Part shown: in pieces, positions 1-8,230 of the stretch
How positions within the stretch are numbered: position 1 is the first letter of the stretch
Layout of the letters: each line of letters starts with the position of its first letter
Notes under the pieces: generated by a model
Database searches by the model: none
What the model saw: the letters and a program-made list of their open reading frames with translations, nothing else
What the model was told of the DNA's origin: nothing
Source of the DNA: Ktedonobacteraceae bacterium
Lineage (GTDB): Bacteria; Chloroflexota; Ktedonobacteria; Ktedonobacterales; Ktedonobacteraceae
Assembly (NCBI GenBank): GCA_014896635.1
Contig: JADBKA010000053.1
Span: 1 to 24,855, forward strand
DNA length: 24,855 bases
Direction: 5' to 3'
Program-made: the position numbers and the translations under genes

Positions 1-215
1 CAGGTGCGCGTGTGTCAGGGCCGGTTCCCCTGCCCACAGAAATCAGTAAATATACGGTGATACGGTCACCGTTCATTGATAAAGATTCTCGTGAACAGTT
101 TGAGATCCGTACCCATAAGCGCCTGATCGACATTATCGACCCGACCAACAAAACGGTTGAAGCCCTGACACGTTTGAATCTGCCCGCTGGTGTAGACATA
201 GAAGTCAAACTGTAA
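1..215 (+). CDS. rpsJ: 30S ribosomal protein S10, 5'-truncated by window edge
   Basis: This is the C-terminal two-thirds of S10, a 30S head protein that also serves as NusE in transcription antitermination. The frame is open from base 3 and ends in TAA at 213-215. The loop motif GPVPLPT, the segment [16 protein letters not shown] and the ending AGVDIEVKL match the family closely. A full S10 is about 102 residues, so about 35 N-terminal residues lie outside the window. A GTG at 12 falls inside the conserved loop and is not the true start. It is the first visible gene of the S10-type cluster, with a 109-nt structured spacer before rplC. Identity is certain; only the start is unknown. Confidence 0.96.
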   Translation, partial: GARVSGPVPLPTEISKYTVIRSPFIDKDSREQFEIRTHKRLIDIIDPTNKTVEALTRLNLPAGVDIEVKL

Positions 216-247
216 GAAAGACTTACGCACAGGGTGAACGAGAGATT

Positions 248-306
248 CCCTGCATTCAGAAAGACGTAAAGGCAGGGTTCGGGGCAGTAGCGTCATTTTC
301 TGAATG
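248..306 (+). promoter_or_regulatory. Hairpin pair in the rpsJ-rplC spacer
   Basis: Bases 253-262 are perfectly complementary to 297-306 (10 bp). The stem extends with 263-266 pairing to 291-294 across a 2-nt bulge, giving 14 bp around a 24-nt loop. An overlapping alternative pairs 248-253 (CCCTGC) with 272-277 (GCAGGG). The two stems share base 253, so they could switch or form a pseudoknot. The structure ends just before the rplC Shine-Dalgarno sequence (308-319). There is no T-tract, so a terminator is unlikely. A regulatory or RNA-processing role is inferred. Confidence 0.5.
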
Positions 307-324
307 AGTAGAGAGGTGAGAGAT

Positions 325-1143
325 ATGCTGAATGCATTGTTGGGCAGAAAGGTCGGCATGACTCAGGTGTTCGGGCCGGACGGAACAGCCATCCCGGTCA
401 CTGTCATTGAAGCCGGCCCCTGTGTGGTAACACAGATCAAGACGAAAGCCCATGACGGATATGACGGCGTGCAGGTAGGATTTGAAACAACTACAACAAA
501 GCATGTCACACGGCCCGTATTGGGACATCTAGGACATAGCCTGCCGCTGTTGAGAGCACAACGCAAAGCTTTGCAGGCATACCGGCAAGCGGAACAGAGC
601 GCAGCTAAAGCCGAACAAGAAGGCGAAAAGAAGAAGACGAGCAACACATCCGGGTCCAGTAAGCAGATCCAGAAGCTGCTTAAGGTGTCGGAGAATCGCC
701 AGCGTCGTCCAGGCCCGGAACTGGGTCCGTTCAAAGTATTGCGAGAGGTCGGTCTGCAAGAAGGTGCCGCCCCTGAGCAGCTCCAGTTAGGTACGCAATT
801 TGACGTCAGCCTTTTCAAGAGTGGTGAACTGGTCGATGTCATCGGAACTTCTAAAGGCAAGGGCTTTCAGGGCGTCGTCAAGCGGCATGGTTTCGGCGGC
901 GGTCCCAAGACGCACGGCCAGTCAGACCGCTGGCGCGCGCCGGGTTCCATCGGGGCAGGAACAACACCGGGCCGTGTCTTAAAAGGAACACGCATGGCCG
1001 GTCGTATGGGCAATGCGCGTGTGACTGTCAAGAAATTGCAAGTAATTCAAGCTGATCCTGAGCGCAATCTGCTGGTAGTGAAAGGCTCCGTACCGGGCGC
1101 CAATGGCGGTTTGCTCATGATCAGAAAACAGGCGGTGAGGTAA
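325..1143 (+). CDS. rplC: 50S ribosomal protein L3 with internal insertion
   Basis: L3 binds 23S rRNA early in 50S assembly and reaches toward the peptidyl-transferase centre. The N-terminus [16 protein letters not shown] and the C-terminal half ([42 protein letters not shown]) are diagnostic. I chose ATG 325 (272 aa) over ATG 304: a GAGAGGTGAGAG Shine-Dalgarno sequence precedes 325, and the family starts right before LLGRKVG, while 304 has no ribosome-binding site. The family norm is about 205-215 aa. The excess is a Lys/Glu/Gln/Ala-rich, probably helical or disordered insertion at about residues 71-132, in the loop after the GH motif. rplD follows 5 nt later. Confidence 0.97.
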   Translation: MLNALLGRKVGMTQVFGPDGTAIPVTVIEAGPCVVTQIKTKAHDGYDGVQVGFETTTTKHVTRPVLGHLGHSLPLLRAQRKALQAYRQAEQSAAKAEQEGEKKKTSNTSGSSKQIQKLLKVSENRQRRPGPELGPFKVLREVGLQEGAAPEQLQLGTQFDVSLFKSGELVDVIGTSKGKGFQGVVKRHGFGGGPKTHGQSDRWRAPGSIGAGTTPGRVLKGTRMAGRMGNARVTVKKLQVIQADPERNLLVVKGSVPGANGGLLMIRKQAVR

Positions 1144-1148
1144 CTGAG

Positions 1149-1961
1149 ATGCCCTCGACTACAGTATATAACATGGCCGGAGAGGCAGTAGACACGCTCG
1201 AACTGAGTGAGCAGGTATTCGGCGTTACACCGAATGTGCCTGTGTTGCACCAGGTCGTGACCGCGCAACTGGTCAACCGGCGCCAGGGCAATGCTTCAAC
1301 CAGGACGCGCAGCGAAGTCTCAGGTGGCAACAAGAAGCCGTACAGGCAAAAAGGAACAGGCCATGCCCGCCAGGGGAGCACCAGAGCGCCCCAGTTCCGG
1401 CATGGTGGCGTTGTATTTGGCCCCAGGCCACATCCATACCACCATGATGTTCCTAAGAAAATGCGCCGCCTGGCAATTCGCTCTGCTCTGTCAGACAAGG
1501 TAGCGAACGCGAGCCTCATCGTGCTCGACAAACTTGCACTGGAACAGCCACGCACAAAAGATATGCTGGAACTACTGAGCAAATTGCCCGCAGCGCCCGG
1601 TAAGCGCATATTGATGATGCTCCCCAGGCGTGATGAGAACGTCGTATTCTCAGCGCGCAATATTCCAGGCACTAAGGTGCAGCATGTCTGCTCGATTAAT
1701 GTGATCGAATTGCTCAAACACGATTACCTCGTCATGCCTGTGCAGGCCGTGCGCTGGCTCGAAAGAGTATTTGGCGAGGGAATGAGTGCTGAAGAGGCCA
1801 GCCAGCTCTTCCTGGAAGAAAGTGCTGCGGCCAGCGAGCCGGATGATGAAGTAACTGCGGATACAGTAAGTGAGGAGGAAGCCTTTCGCGCAGAAGCAGT
1901 TGGTGAGGAAACTCAAGAGACGGAAGCGGAAGCAGAAGCATCCTCTGAATCTGACGATTAG
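1149..1961 (+). CDS. rplD: 50S ribosomal protein L4 with acidic C-terminal tail
   Basis: L4 is a 50S protein whose extended loop lines the exit tunnel. In some bacteria it also represses the S10 operon. The tunnel-loop segment is clear at residues 58-95 ([20 protein letters not shown], then [14 protein letters not shown]). The globular part runs to about residue 215. The protein is 270 aa against about 200-210 for the family. Residues 216-270 form a Glu/Asp/Ala/Ser tail with almost no basic residues, which is odd for an rRNA-binding protein. A GGTGAGG sequence at the end of rplC serves as ribosome-binding site for ATG 1149. It ends in TAG and is followed 28 nt later by rplW. Confidence 0.96.
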   Translation: MPSTTVYNMAGEAVDTLELSEQVFGVTPNVPVLHQVVTAQLVNRRQGNASTRTRSEVSGGNKKPYRQKGTGHARQGSTRAPQFRHGGVVFGPRPHPYHHDVPKKMRRLAIRSALSDKVANASLIVLDKLALEQPRTKDMLELLSKLPAAPGKRILMMLPRRDENVVFSARNIPGTKVQHVCSINVIELLKHDYLVMPVQAVRWLERVFGEGMSAEEASQLFLEESAAASEPDDEVTADTVSEEEAFRAEAVGEETQETEAEAEASSESDD

Positions 1962-1989
1962 GCATGGCATAGCCGGGGAGGAGAGAACT

Positions 1990-2286
1990 GTGGAGATCAC
2001 GGAGGTACTGCGTTACGGCCTGACTACAGAGAAAACGGTGAGGCTGCAAGAGCAGAACAAGTATACATTCAAAGTGGCGCTGAAAGCCACCAAAGTAGAT
2101 ATCCGCCGGGCCGTTGAGACCATATTCAAGGTGCATGTGGTCAAGGTGAACACCATACGCATGCCTGGCAAACCGAAATACGTCCGGCGCAAAGGGGCTG
2201 TTGCTCAACCTGTCAGGCCCCGCGAATGGAAAAAAGCGATTGTCACCCTGCGTGAAGGGGAGTCAATCGACAAATTGAAGGCGTAA
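1990..2286 (+). CDS. rplW: 50S ribosomal protein L23 (GTG start)
   Basis: L23 sits at the tunnel exit and is the docking site for trigger factor and SRP. It is 98 aa, normal for the family. The N-terminal region ([13 protein letters not shown]), the middle ([23 protein letters not shown]) and the C-terminus ([17 protein letters not shown]) all match. The frame is open further upstream from 1870, but that part overlaps the acidic tail of rplD in another frame and has no family similarity. GTG 1990 is chosen because a strong GGGGAGGAGAG Shine-Dalgarno sequence at about 1975-1985 precedes it and it gives the standard N-terminus. rplB follows 11 nt after the stop. Confidence 0.94.
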   Translation: MEITEVLRYGLTTEKTVRLQEQNKYTFKVALKATKVDIRRAVETIFKVHVVKVNTIRMPGKPKYVRRKGAVAQPVRPREWKKAIVTLREGESIDKLKA

Positions 2287-2297
2287 GGGACTGAGAG

Positions 2298-3137
2298 ATG
2301 CCAATTAGACAGTATCGACCAACATCGCCAGGGCGGCGCGGCATGACCGTTTTGACGTCTGAGGAGATTACCAAGACTCGACCAGAAAAATCTTTGACCG
2401 TCAGACTCAAAAAGCATGCCGGGCGCAACAATCAGGGGAGAATCACCACACGCCATCGCGGCGGCGGCGCCAAACGAGCCTACCGCTTGATCGACTTTAA
2501 GCGGAGCAAGCTAGAGGTGCCGGCTCGCGTGGCTGCTATCGAATACGACCCCAACCGCTCGGCGAATATCGCGCTGCTGCATTATGTGGATGGCGAAAAA
2601 CGCTATATCATCGCTCCCCTGGGTCTCAAAGTGGGGGATCGCATACAGGCCGGGCCAAATGCCGATATCAGACCGGGGAATGCGCTGCCGCTCAAAAATA
2701 TTCCTGTCGGGACGACAATTCACAATGTCGAGTTGGAGCGTGGCCGGGGGGGACAGTTGGCGCGTGGCGCTGGAGTCGGCGCACAGTTGATGGCAAAAGA
2801 AGGGAACTATGCCCTGCTGCGCCTTCCTTCGGGCGAGTTACGCAATGTCCATATCATGTGCATGGCAACCATCGGCCAGGTCGGAAACGTCGATCACGAG
2901 AATGTGGTGATCGGTAAGGCTGGACGCGCCCGCCATATGGGCCGCCGTCCTACAGTACGAGGCTCGGTCATGAACCCGCGTGACCATCCACATGGTGGCG
3001 GCGAGGGCCGGGCGCCTATTGGTGGCCAGCCGCAAACCCCCTGGGGCAAGCCTGCAATGGGATATAAAACACGGAGAAACAAGAGGACGGATCGCTTCAT
3101 CGTCAGAAGACGCAACGCGGGCAGGAGGAGAAAATAA
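2298..3137 (+). CDS. rplB: 50S ribosomal protein L2
   Basis: L2 is a universal 50S protein needed for subunit association and peptidyl-transferase activity. At 279 aa it has the normal length (about 273-280). The universally conserved stretch [13 protein letters not shown] is present, with His230 matching the conserved histidine next to the catalytic centre. The N-terminal RGMTVLT region and the basic C-terminus ([19 protein letters not shown]) are also standard. AAGGGACTGAGAG upstream can act as ribosome-binding site. Its end carries the AGGAGGAG Shine-Dalgarno sequence of rpsS. Nothing is unusual. Confidence 0.98.
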   Translation: MPIRQYRPTSPGRRGMTVLTSEEITKTRPEKSLTVRLKKHAGRNNQGRITTRHRGGGAKRAYRLIDFKRSKLEVPARVAAIEYDPNRSANIALLHYVDGEKRYIIAPLGLKVGDRIQAGPNADIRPGNALPLKNIPVGTTIHNVELERGRGGQLARGAGVGAQLMAKEGNYALLRLPSGELRNVHIMCMATIGQVGNVDHENVVIGKAGRARHMGRRPTVRGSVMNPRDHPHGGGEGRAPIGGQPQTPWGKPAMGYKTRRNKRTDRFIVRRRNAGRRRK

Positions 3138-3140
3138 TTT

Positions 3141-3428
3141 ATGTCGCGCTCCAAGAAAAAGGGACCGTACATTCATGAGTCGCTCAGGAAAAAGGTTCTG
3201 GCCGTGCGTAAGAGCGGCGATAGGCGGTTAATTAAAACCTGGTCACGTGCCTCAATGATCTTCCCTGAGATGGTCGGAATGACCATCGGCGTCCATAACG
3301 GGAAGACCCATGTTCCGATTTACATTACCGAGAACATGGTGGGACACAGGCTGGGTGAGTTAGCCCCCACGCGCCATTTTCGCGGTCATGCCGGTGGCAG
3401 GAGCGAGCGGACCACTTCGGTAAGATAG
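3141..3428 (+). CDS. rpsS: 30S ribosomal protein S19
   Basis: S19 is a 30S head protein that binds 16S rRNA with S13 and contacts the intersubunit bridge and A-site tRNA region. It is 95 aa, near the usual 88-95. The N-terminus [10 protein letters not shown], the middle [20 protein letters not shown] and the ending [13 protein letters not shown] are diagnostic. The AGGAGGAG ribosome-binding site is embedded in the last codons of rplB, suggesting translational coupling. Its TAG stop (3426-3428) lies 11 nt before the chosen rplV start. Confidence 0.97.
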   Translation: MSRSKKKGPYIHESLRKKVLAVRKSGDRRLIKTWSRASMIFPEMVGMTIGVHNGKTHVPIYITENMVGHRLGELAPTRHFRGHAGGRSERTTSVR

Positions 3429-3439
3429 TGAGGCAGAAA

Positions 3440-3790
3440 ATGCAAGTCAGGGCTATTGCAAGAAATATTGGCATTTCACCGCGTAAAATGCGCCTGGTAA
3501 CAAATGCAGTCAAGGGGCTTCGAGTGAGCGAGGCTCTGGCCGTTCTCCAGTTCATTCCCAATGCGGGGGCGAAGCCTGTCAGTACAGTAGTCGCCTCAGC
3601 AGCGGCGAACGCGGAGAATAACTACAACCTCAATCCAGACGACCTGTATATTCTCAACATTGTGACGGATGAGTCGTTCAGGATTAAACGGGTGAAGCCT
3701 CGCTCACATGGCCGCGTAGGTCGTATCCAGCACCGTTTCTGCCATGTCACAGTCATTGTTTCTGACGATCCGGCAGACGCGGGCCGCTAA
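3440..3790 (+). CDS. rplV: 50S ribosomal protein L22
   Basis: L22 spans the large subunit, and its extended beta-hairpin lines the exit tunnel. The hairpin is visible at residues 83-100 ([18 protein letters not shown]), followed by HVTVIVSD. The N-terminus [13 protein letters not shown] is typical. I chose ATG 3440 (116 aa) over the in-frame GTG 3428: AGTGAGG lies about 6 nt before 3440, while nothing like a ribosome-binding site precedes 3428, which overlaps the rpsS stop. Length is normal (110-120). The stop is followed by the AAGGAGGA Shine-Dalgarno sequence of rpsC. Confidence 0.95.
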   Translation: MQVRAIARNIGISPRKMRLVTNAVKGLRVSEALAVLQFIPNAGAKPVSTVVASAAANAENNYNLNPDDLYILNIVTDESFRIKRVKPRSHGRVGRIQHRFCHVTVIVSDDPADAGR

Positions 3791-3804
3791 GTAAGGAGGA
3801 CATT

Positions 3805-4986
3805 TTGGGGCAGAAGGTGCATCCCGTCGGGTTCAGGCTCGGCGTCGTCAAAGACTGGCAGTCTCGCTGGTATGCCGAGCGCGATTATAAAGATATCCTG
3901 GCGGAAGATTTTGAGATTCGCAAGATTATCAACCACGAACTGGCAAGTGCCGCCGTTTCGCGCATCGAAATTGAGCGTACTGCCGCCGACCAGGTGTCGG
4001 TCAGCATTTATACAGCCAGACCTGGCATTGTCATCGGGCGCAGTGGAGAAAAAGTTGAGCGCCTGAAAGCACTGCTTGAGCAGCGGACCCGCAAGCGCCG
4101 GGTGCGGGTGAATATCAACGAGATTCACCAGCCGGAACTGGACGCCACCCTGGTCAGCCGGGGCATTGCTGAACAACTGGAGAAGCGCGTCTCTTTCCGC
4201 CGTGCGATGAAGCAGGCAGTGCAGAAGGCGATGCGTGCCAATGCCAAAGGCATTAAAATTGTCGTTGGTGGGCGCCTGGGTGGAGCAGAAATCGCCCGCT
4301 CGGAGAAAGAAGTTGAGGGGAAAGTCCCTCTACATACCTTGCGCGCTGATGTTGATTATGGTCAGGCCGAAGCTCATACAACCTTTGGCGTGATTGGTGT
4401 CAAAGTGTGGATTTACCGGAAGGATATTCTTCCGAGTAAGCGTCAGGAGGGACTTGCCGTCCAGCCAGAAATCGCTGCCCGTCCCTCTGTTGCACCGCGT
4501 GAAGGCGGAGAACGCCGTCCCACAGAGCGTCGTCGTGGCGCGGAGCGGGGGCCACGCCGTGAAGGTGAGCGTCCAGCCCGTCCAGCCCGCCCACAGGGAG
4601 AGCGCCCGGCCCGTCCGGCTCGCCCACAGGGACAGACGGGAGAACAACGGCAGCAGGGAGAACGCCCGGCAAGGCCGCAGGGAGAGCGTCCGGCCCGTTC
4701 ACAGGGACAGGTGGGAGAACAACGGCAGCAGGGAGAACGCCCGGCAAGGCCCCCGCGCGGTGAAAGGCCCCCACGCCCGCACGGCGAGCGAGGTGAGCGA
4801 GGTGAGCGCCAGACCCGACCGGAACAGGCTGCCCCTCGTACAGAACAGGCTCCCACTGAGGAGAATGTCCATGTGGCACAGGCTCAACCTGTATCGCCTG
4901 AGCCGTCTACACCGCCCACATCACCTTCGCCGCCGGCAACACCTGCAACAGATGCTGAAGCCTCACAGGGCGATCAGAGGGAATAG
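3805..4986 (+). CDS. rpsC: 30S ribosomal protein S3 with long repetitive C-terminal tail (TTG start)
   Basis: S3 is a 30S head protein that, with S4 and S5, rings the mRNA entry channel and contributes to mRNA unwinding. The N-terminus [18 protein letters not shown], the KH-domain loop GRSG in [11 protein letters not shown], and the C-terminal domain ([38 protein letters not shown]) are all present. TTG 3805 is supported by a perfect AAGGAGGA at 3793-3800 and the family N-terminus. The core ends near residue 213, as in ordinary S3. The protein continues to 393 aa with a tail rich in Arg, Pro, Gly, Glu and Gln, built of GERPARP-type units, then an acidic Pro/Ser/Thr/Ala end. The tail is predicted disordered. 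Confidence 0.97.
   Translation: MGQKVHPVGFRLGVVKDWQSRWYAERDYKDILAEDFEIRKIINHELASAAVSRIEIERTAADQVSVSIYTARPGIVIGRSGEKVERLKALLEQRTRKRRVRVNINEIHQPELDATLVSRGIAEQLEKRVSFRRAMKQAVQKAMRANAKGIKIVVGGRLGGAEIARSEKEVEGKVPLHTLRADVDYGQAEAHTTFGVIGVKVWIYRKDILPSKRQEGLAVQPEIAARPSVAPREGGERRPTERRRGAERGPRREGERPARPARPQGERPARPARPQGQTGEQRQQGERPARPQGERPARSQGQVGEQRQQGERPARPPRGERPPRPHGERGERGERQTRPEQAAPRTEQAPTEENVHVAQAQPVSPEPSTPPTSPSPPATPATDAEASQGDQRE
4611..4751 (+). repeat. 75-bp-period tandem duplication inside the rpsC tail
   Basis: Bases 4638-4676 recur exactly at 4713-4751 (39 nt, offset 75). The similarity extends back at about 80 percent to 4611 and 4686. Just upstream, two 33-bp units (4564-4596 and 4597-4629) each encode the 11-residue motif [11 protein letters not shown]. 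All offsets are multiples of three, so the reading frame is kept. This looks like expansion of a low-complexity coding repeat by slippage or unequal exchange. Confidence 0.85.
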
Positions 4987-5001
4987 AGGAGAACCAGGGT
5001 C

Positions 5002-5433
5002 ATGTTATTGCAACCGTCACGTACAAAATATCGTCGGCAACATCGCGGGCGTATGAAAGGAAAGGCAACACGAGGAGCGACCATTGCCTTTGGCGACTAC
5101 GCATTGCAGGCTCTGGAAGCTTGTTGGCTGGAAGCTCGCCAGATCGAAGCCGCACGTATTGCACTCACCCGCTTCATGAAGCGCGGTGGAAAGGTGTGGA
5201 TTCGCGTCTTCCCTGACAAGCCGATCACTGCCAAGCCTGCTGAAACCCGTATGGGCAGCGGCAAGGGCGCTGTTGATCACTGGGTTGCTGTTGTGAAGCC
5301 CGGACGCATCATCTTTGAGATCGCCGGTGTTGCCCCGGAAATTGCGAAAGAAGCTGCGCGGCTCGCCAGTCATAAGTTACCGATAAAAACCCGTTTTATT
5401 ACACGAGGGGAGGCGGAAAGTGTCGAAGCTTAG
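5002..5433 (+). CDS. rplP: 50S ribosomal protein L16
   Basis: L16 is a late-assembling 50S protein next to the A-site tRNA and the 5S rRNA region. It is 143 aa, slightly above the usual 136-144. The N-terminus [19 protein letters not shown] and the segments [19 protein letters not shown] and [20 protein letters not shown] are family signatures. A GAGGAGAACC ribosome-binding site precedes ATG 5002. The gene overlaps rpmC by 14 nt, and the rpmC ribosome-binding site lies inside its last codons. Confidence 0.97.
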   Translation: MLLQPSRTKYRRQHRGRMKGKATRGATIAFGDYALQALEACWLEARQIEAARIALTRFMKRGGKVWIRVFPDKPITAKPAETRMGSGKGAVDHWVAVVKPGRIIFEIAGVAPEIAKEAARLASHKLPIKTRFITRGEAESVEA

Positions 5434-5635
5434 CGAACGCCGCAAAGAGATCAGTGAGTATACTGAGCAGCAGGCCCAGAAAGAGCTGCAAGAGCTACGG
5501 CTAAAGCTGTTCAATCTCCGCTTGCAGAAACAGCGCGGCGAAGTGAAAAACAGCCGCATCTTTGCGGAAACGCGCAAAGATATCGCGCGCCTGCTGCACC
5601 ACCTGACTATCTTACGGAAAGAGAGGGAGCAATGA
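5420..5635 (+). CDS. rpmC: 50S ribosomal protein L29 (GTG start)
   Basis: L29 is a small two-helix protein beside L23 at the exit tunnel. It is 71 aa, typical (60-75). The pattern is standard: a charged first helix ([21 protein letters not shown]) and a second helix starting [16 protein letters not shown]. The start is GTG 5420, preceded by GGGGAGGCGG within rplP. It overlaps rplP by 14 nt and overlaps rpsQ at an ATGA junction (5632-5635), so the three genes are probably translationally coupled. Confidence 0.95.
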   Translation: MSKLSERRKEISEYTEQQAQKELQELRLKLFNLRLQKQRGEVKNSRIFAETRKDIARLLHHLTILRKEREQ

Positions 5636-6027
5636 CGCAGCAAGCCGGTATTGCGCAGCAGCCAGCAGTGGCGAAACCTCGCGGTCGTCGTCAGCAGAAG
5701 GTCGGTCGCGTGGTCAGCAATAAAATGGACAAGACGATAGTTGTCGCAGTGGAAACACTGAAGAAACATCGCATTTATAAGCGTAGATATAAGCAAACAA
5801 AGCGCTTTCATGCACATGATGAGCAAAACATCTGTCAGATAGGCGATCTGGTACGTATCGAAGAGTGCCGTCCACTGAGCAAAACCAAGCACTGGCGCCT
5901 GGTGGAAGTGATTCAGCAGAGCGCCGGCATTGTGCCGGTGGAGGAAGTACTGGAAGAAGTTGATGCGAACCTGTTGCCTGAATCTGAAGCGTCTGAAGAA
6001 ACCGAAGAAAAAGAGTCGGCAGAGTAG
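5632..6027 (+). CDS. rpsQ: 30S ribosomal protein S17 with N- and C-terminal extensions
   Basis: S17 is an OB-fold 30S protein that binds 16S rRNA helix 11. The core is at about residues 23-95: [20 protein letters not shown], then [37 protein letters not shown] (quoted in two parts, positions 5698-5904). The family length is about 80-90 aa and this is 131. About 20 Gln/Ala-rich residues precede the core. About 30 strongly acidic residues follow it, rich in Glu/Val and then Glu/Ser. The ATGA overlap with rpmC and a GAGGGAG ribosome-binding site support the start at 5632. The acidic tail resembles that of L4 in composition. Confidence 0.95.
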   Translation: MTQQAGIAQQPAVAKPRGRRQQKVGRVVSNKMDKTIVVAVETLKKHRIYKRRYKQTKRFHAHDEQNICQIGDLVRIEECRPLSKTKHWRLVEVIQQSAGIVPVEEVLEEVDANLLPESEASEETEEKESAE

Positions 6028-6039
6028 GGGGAACGTCCA

Positions 6040-6408
6040 ATGATTCAGCCACAGACACGCCTGAAGGTCGCTGACAACACGGGCGCAAAAGAGATCATGT
6101 GTATCCGTGTCATGAGCGGCACTTCCAAACGGTATGCCGGAGTAGGGGATATTATCAAAGCCTCTGTGAAACAGGCAGCGCCCAATGGACAGGTTAAGAA
6201 GGGCGAGGTCGTCAACGCCGTGGTGGTTCGTGTGGCAAAAGAATACGCCAGGCCGGATGGGTCACACATTCGTTTCGATGAGAACGCCGCTGTTATTCTT
6301 GCGCCTGGTAATAATCCACGAGGCACACGTATCTTTGGCCCGGTAGCCCGCGAATTGCGTGAGCGCAACTTCATGAGAATCATCTCGCTCGCGCCTGAGG
6401 TGCTCTAG
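6040..6408 (+). CDS. rplN: 50S ribosomal protein L14
   Basis: L14 is a conserved 50S protein at the subunit interface (bridges to helix 14 of 16S rRNA) and the binding site of the silencing factor RsfS. It has exactly the standard 122 residues. The N-terminus [19 protein letters not shown], the middle [16 protein letters not shown] and the C-terminus [23 protein letters not shown] are canonical. GTAGGGGGAAC before ATG 6040 gives the ribosome-binding site. A 153-nt spacer separates it from the rplX start, unusually long for this region. Confidence 0.98.
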   Translation: MIQPQTRLKVADNTGAKEIMCIRVMSGTSKRYAGVGDIIKASVKQAAPNGQVKKGEVVNAVVVRVAKEYARPDGSHIRFDENAAVILAPGNNPRGTRIFGPVARELRERNFMRIISLAPEVL

Positions 6409-6561
6409 GTTCAGAAAAGGGACAGATCCTCTGAAGAAAGCCTGGAGTATCTTAAGAAGTGTTGAAAACAGTAGTGAGTCGGTATGCAGGCTTTATGTGT
6501 ATTGTAGTATCTGCTATTGTAAAGAGCAAAAGACCTGCGCCGGCTATGAGTGAGGAAAACG
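6409..6561 (+). promoter_or_regulatory. rplN-rplX spacer with inverted repeats
   Basis: This 153-nt spacer interrupts an otherwise tight operon. It contains TTCAGA (6410-6415) paired with TCTGAA (6430-6435), and an 8-bp long-range stem of 6437-6444 (AAAGCCTG) with 6487-6494 (CAGGCTTT) around 42 nt. No T-tract follows. TTGAAA at 6462 is a possible -35, but I see no convincing -10 at the right distance. A structured intra-operon leader is likelier than a promoter; the function is unknown. Confidence 0.35.
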
Positions 6562-6948
6562 ATGGCGGGAAAGAAGCAGAAAGAGCAGAAGCCTCTTCAT
6601 CTTGCCAAGTTGAAGATCAAGCGGGGTGATACCGTGCTGATCATCGCAGGTAAAGATAAGGGCAAAGAAGGCACGGTATCGCGGGCATTGCCTCGGATCG
6701 AGAAAGTCATTGTGGAAGGTCTGAATCTCGTCAAGAAGCACGTGCGCCCGCAGGGGCAGACGCGGCAGGGTGGAGTGATCGAAAAGGCGATGCCCATTCA
6801 TGTCTCGAACGTCATGCTCAAATGTACGGAATGTGGCGAGCCGACGCGCGTTGGACACGAGCGTCGCATGGTCGGTGAAAAAATGCGCAAGGTCCGAATA
6901 TGTAAGAAATGCCACAAAGTGATTGAAGATCGGACGAGGAGCAGTTAA
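6562..6948 (+). CDS. rplX: 50S ribosomal protein L24, zinc-binding form
   Basis: L24 is an early 50S assembly protein with a KOW/SH3-like domain. The KOW segment is [20 protein letters not shown] at residues 18-37, followed by [12 protein letters not shown] and [16 protein letters not shown]88-x2-C91 and C114-x2-C117 form a four-cysteine zinc ribbon near the C-terminus, present only in the zinc-type variants of L24. I chose ATG 6562 (128 aa) over GTG 6550, because GTGAGG lies 7 nt before 6562 and the family has no longer N-terminus. A short Lys/Gln-rich N-terminal extension remains. rplE starts 2 nt after the stop. Confidence 0.95.
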   Translation: MAGKKQKEQKPLHLAKLKIKRGDTVLIIAGKDKGKEGTVSRALPRIEKVIVEGLNLVKKHVRPQGQTRQGGVIEKAMPIHVSNVMLKCTECGEPTRVGHERRMVGEKMRKVRICKKCHKVIEDRTRSS

Positions 6949-6950
6949 GC

Positions 6951-7493
6951 ATGACATCACGCTTAAAAGAGAAGTATCGCCAGGAGGTTGTGCCGGCCCT
7001 GAGCAAGGAGTTTAACTATAAAAATCCGATGCAGGTCCCGGCAATCAACAAGGTGGTGGTGAATATCGGCATGGGTGAAGCCATCCAGAACGCCAGAGCG
7101 ATGGATGCCGCTGTTGCAGATCTGGCAACCATTACCGGCCAGCGTCCGGTGATCACGCGCGCAAAGCGTTCGGTAGCCGCGTTCAAGTTGCGTGAAGGTA
7201 TGCAGATCGGCTGTATGGTCACGCTACGTGGCGAGCGTATGTATATCTTCCTCGACAAACTCATCAATGTGGCGCTCCCGCGTCTACGCGACTTCCAGGG
7301 AGTACCCACCGACGCTTTTGATGGGCGCGGAAACTACACGCTGGGTCTGCGAGAACAACTGGTCTTCCCTGAAATCGACTATGACAAAGTTGATAAGGTG
7401 CGCGGTATGGAAATCAGTGTGGTCACAACAGCTCGCACTGATCAGGAAGCGCGCCGGCTGCTCGCATTATTGGGAATGCCTTTTAAGAGGTAA
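6951..7493 (+). CDS. rplE: 50S ribosomal protein L5
   Basis: L5 binds 5S rRNA in the central protuberance and contacts P-site tRNA and S13. It is 180 aa, exactly the family length. Motifs include LKEKYRQEV near the start, [38 protein letters not shown] and the C-terminal [31 protein letters not shown] within the end of rplX is the ribosome-binding site for ATG 6951. The gene is ordinary and lies 13 nt before rpsN. Confidence 0.98.
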   Translation: MTSRLKEKYRQEVVPALSKEFNYKNPMQVPAINKVVVNIGMGEAIQNARAMDAAVADLATITGQRPVITRAKRSVAAFKLREGMQIGCMVTLRGERMYIFLDKLINVALPRLRDFQGVPTDAFDGRGNYTLGLREQLVFPEIDYDKVDKVRGMEISVVTTARTDQEARRLLALLGMPFKR

Positions 7494-7506
7494 TACTGGA
7501 GGCGCA

Positions 7507-7692
7507 ATGGCAAAAGTAGCAATGATCGTCAAGGCGAAGCGCAAGCCCAAATTCAAGGTGCGGCAACACAATCGCTGCAACGTGTGTGGGCGGCCTCGCG
7601 CTTATATGAGGAAATTCGGCCTGTGCCGTATCTGTTTTCGTGAGCGGGCGCTGCGCGGCGAGTTGCCCGGTGTGACAAAATCGAGCTGGTAG
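7507..7692 (+). CDS. rpsN: 30S ribosomal protein S14, zinc type (S14 type Z)
   Basis: S14 is a 30S head protein near the A site. This is the short, 61-aa zinc form. The signature is C24-x2-C27 and C40-x2-C43 around [13 protein letters not shown], with the ending [11 protein letters not shown]. The frame is open for a long way upstream through rplE, but ATG 7507 is the true start: TGGAGG sits at 7496-7501 and the product [19 protein letters not shown] matches the family N-terminus. Placement between rplE and rpsH is standard. Confidence 0.96.
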   Translation: MAKVAMIVKAKRKPKFKVRQHNRCNVCGRPRAYMRKFGLCRICFRERALRGELPGVTKSSW

Positions 7693-7821
7693 GTCGAGCG
7701 CGAAGTTGAAAGGATCGAGCGTGAGGACGCCGGGTCTAGAGCTGCCCTGGCCATCTGTGCGGGAGGCCAGCCTGGCTAAACGGCGTGTGTTTCGCTCCTT
7801 CATACATGTGGAGGGTTTTTT
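7693..7821 (+). promoter_or_regulatory. rpsN-rpsH spacer with hairpin
   Basis: This 129-nt spacer is long for the operon. It contains a 6-bp inverted repeat, CTGGCC with GGCCAG, around a 12-nt loop at about 7745-7768. It ends with the GTGGAGGG ribosome-binding site of rpsH. I see no T-tract and no clear promoter. It may be an RNA target for autoregulation, but nothing specific is recognised. Confidence 0.25.
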
Positions 7822-8217
7822 ATGAACATGACCGATCCCATTGCCGATATGCTGACACGCATTCGCAATGCGGTAAGAGCACGGCACACGCGCGTTCTGA
7901 TCCCAGCCTCAAAAATGAAGCTGGCAATCGCGCGCGTGCTCAAGGAAGAAGGATATATTAAAGATATCGAGATCCTGAAGGATAACCCCCAGGGAACAAT
8001 CCAGCTCACACTGCGCTATGTTGACAAGCAGCCCGTATTGACGCAGTTGAAGCGGGTCAGCAAACCTGGTCTGCGTGTGTACACCGGGCGTACCGGCATT
8101 CCCAGGGTGCGCGGTGGCCTGGGCATTGCCATCCTCTCGACACCAAAGGGCCTGATGACCGGTAAGGAAGCTTACAGGCAGGGCGTCGGTGGAGAAGTCA
8201 TCTGCTACGTCTGGTAG
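7822..8217 (+). CDS. rpsH: 30S ribosomal protein S8
   Basis: S8 binds the central domain of 16S rRNA and, in Escherichia coli, represses the spc operon by binding its mRNA. It is 131 aa, the standard length. The N-terminus [20 protein letters not shown] and the C-terminal signature [18 protein letters not shown], then [11 protein letters not shown], are canonical. A GTGGAGGG Shine-Dalgarno sequence precedes ATG 7822. A second Met two codons in matches the usual family start, so the first two residues (MN) may be extra. rplF starts 13 nt after the stop. Confidence 0.97.
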   Translation: MNMTDPIADMLTRIRNAVRARHTRVLIPASKMKLAIARVLKEEGYIKDIEILKDNPQGTIQLTLRYVDKQPVLTQLKRVSKPGLRVYTGRTGIPRVRGGLGIAILSTPKGLMTGKEAYRQGVGGEVICYVW

Positions 8218-8230
8218 AAGGAGGTTTTCT

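Noticed and set aside
1870..1989. N-terminal extension of L23 from ATG 1870
   Set aside because: It overlaps the rplD tail in another frame, has no family similarity, and a strong ribosome-binding site points to GTG 1990.
4564..4751. CRISPR-like spacing of repeats in rpsC
   Set aside because: All repeat periods are multiples of three, units lie within a coding frame, and there are no unique spacers.
4400..4879. Long minus-strand frames opposite the rpsC tail
   Set aside because: They are antisense shadows of a GC-rich repetitive coding region; their composition mirrors the repeats, and no start signals are present.
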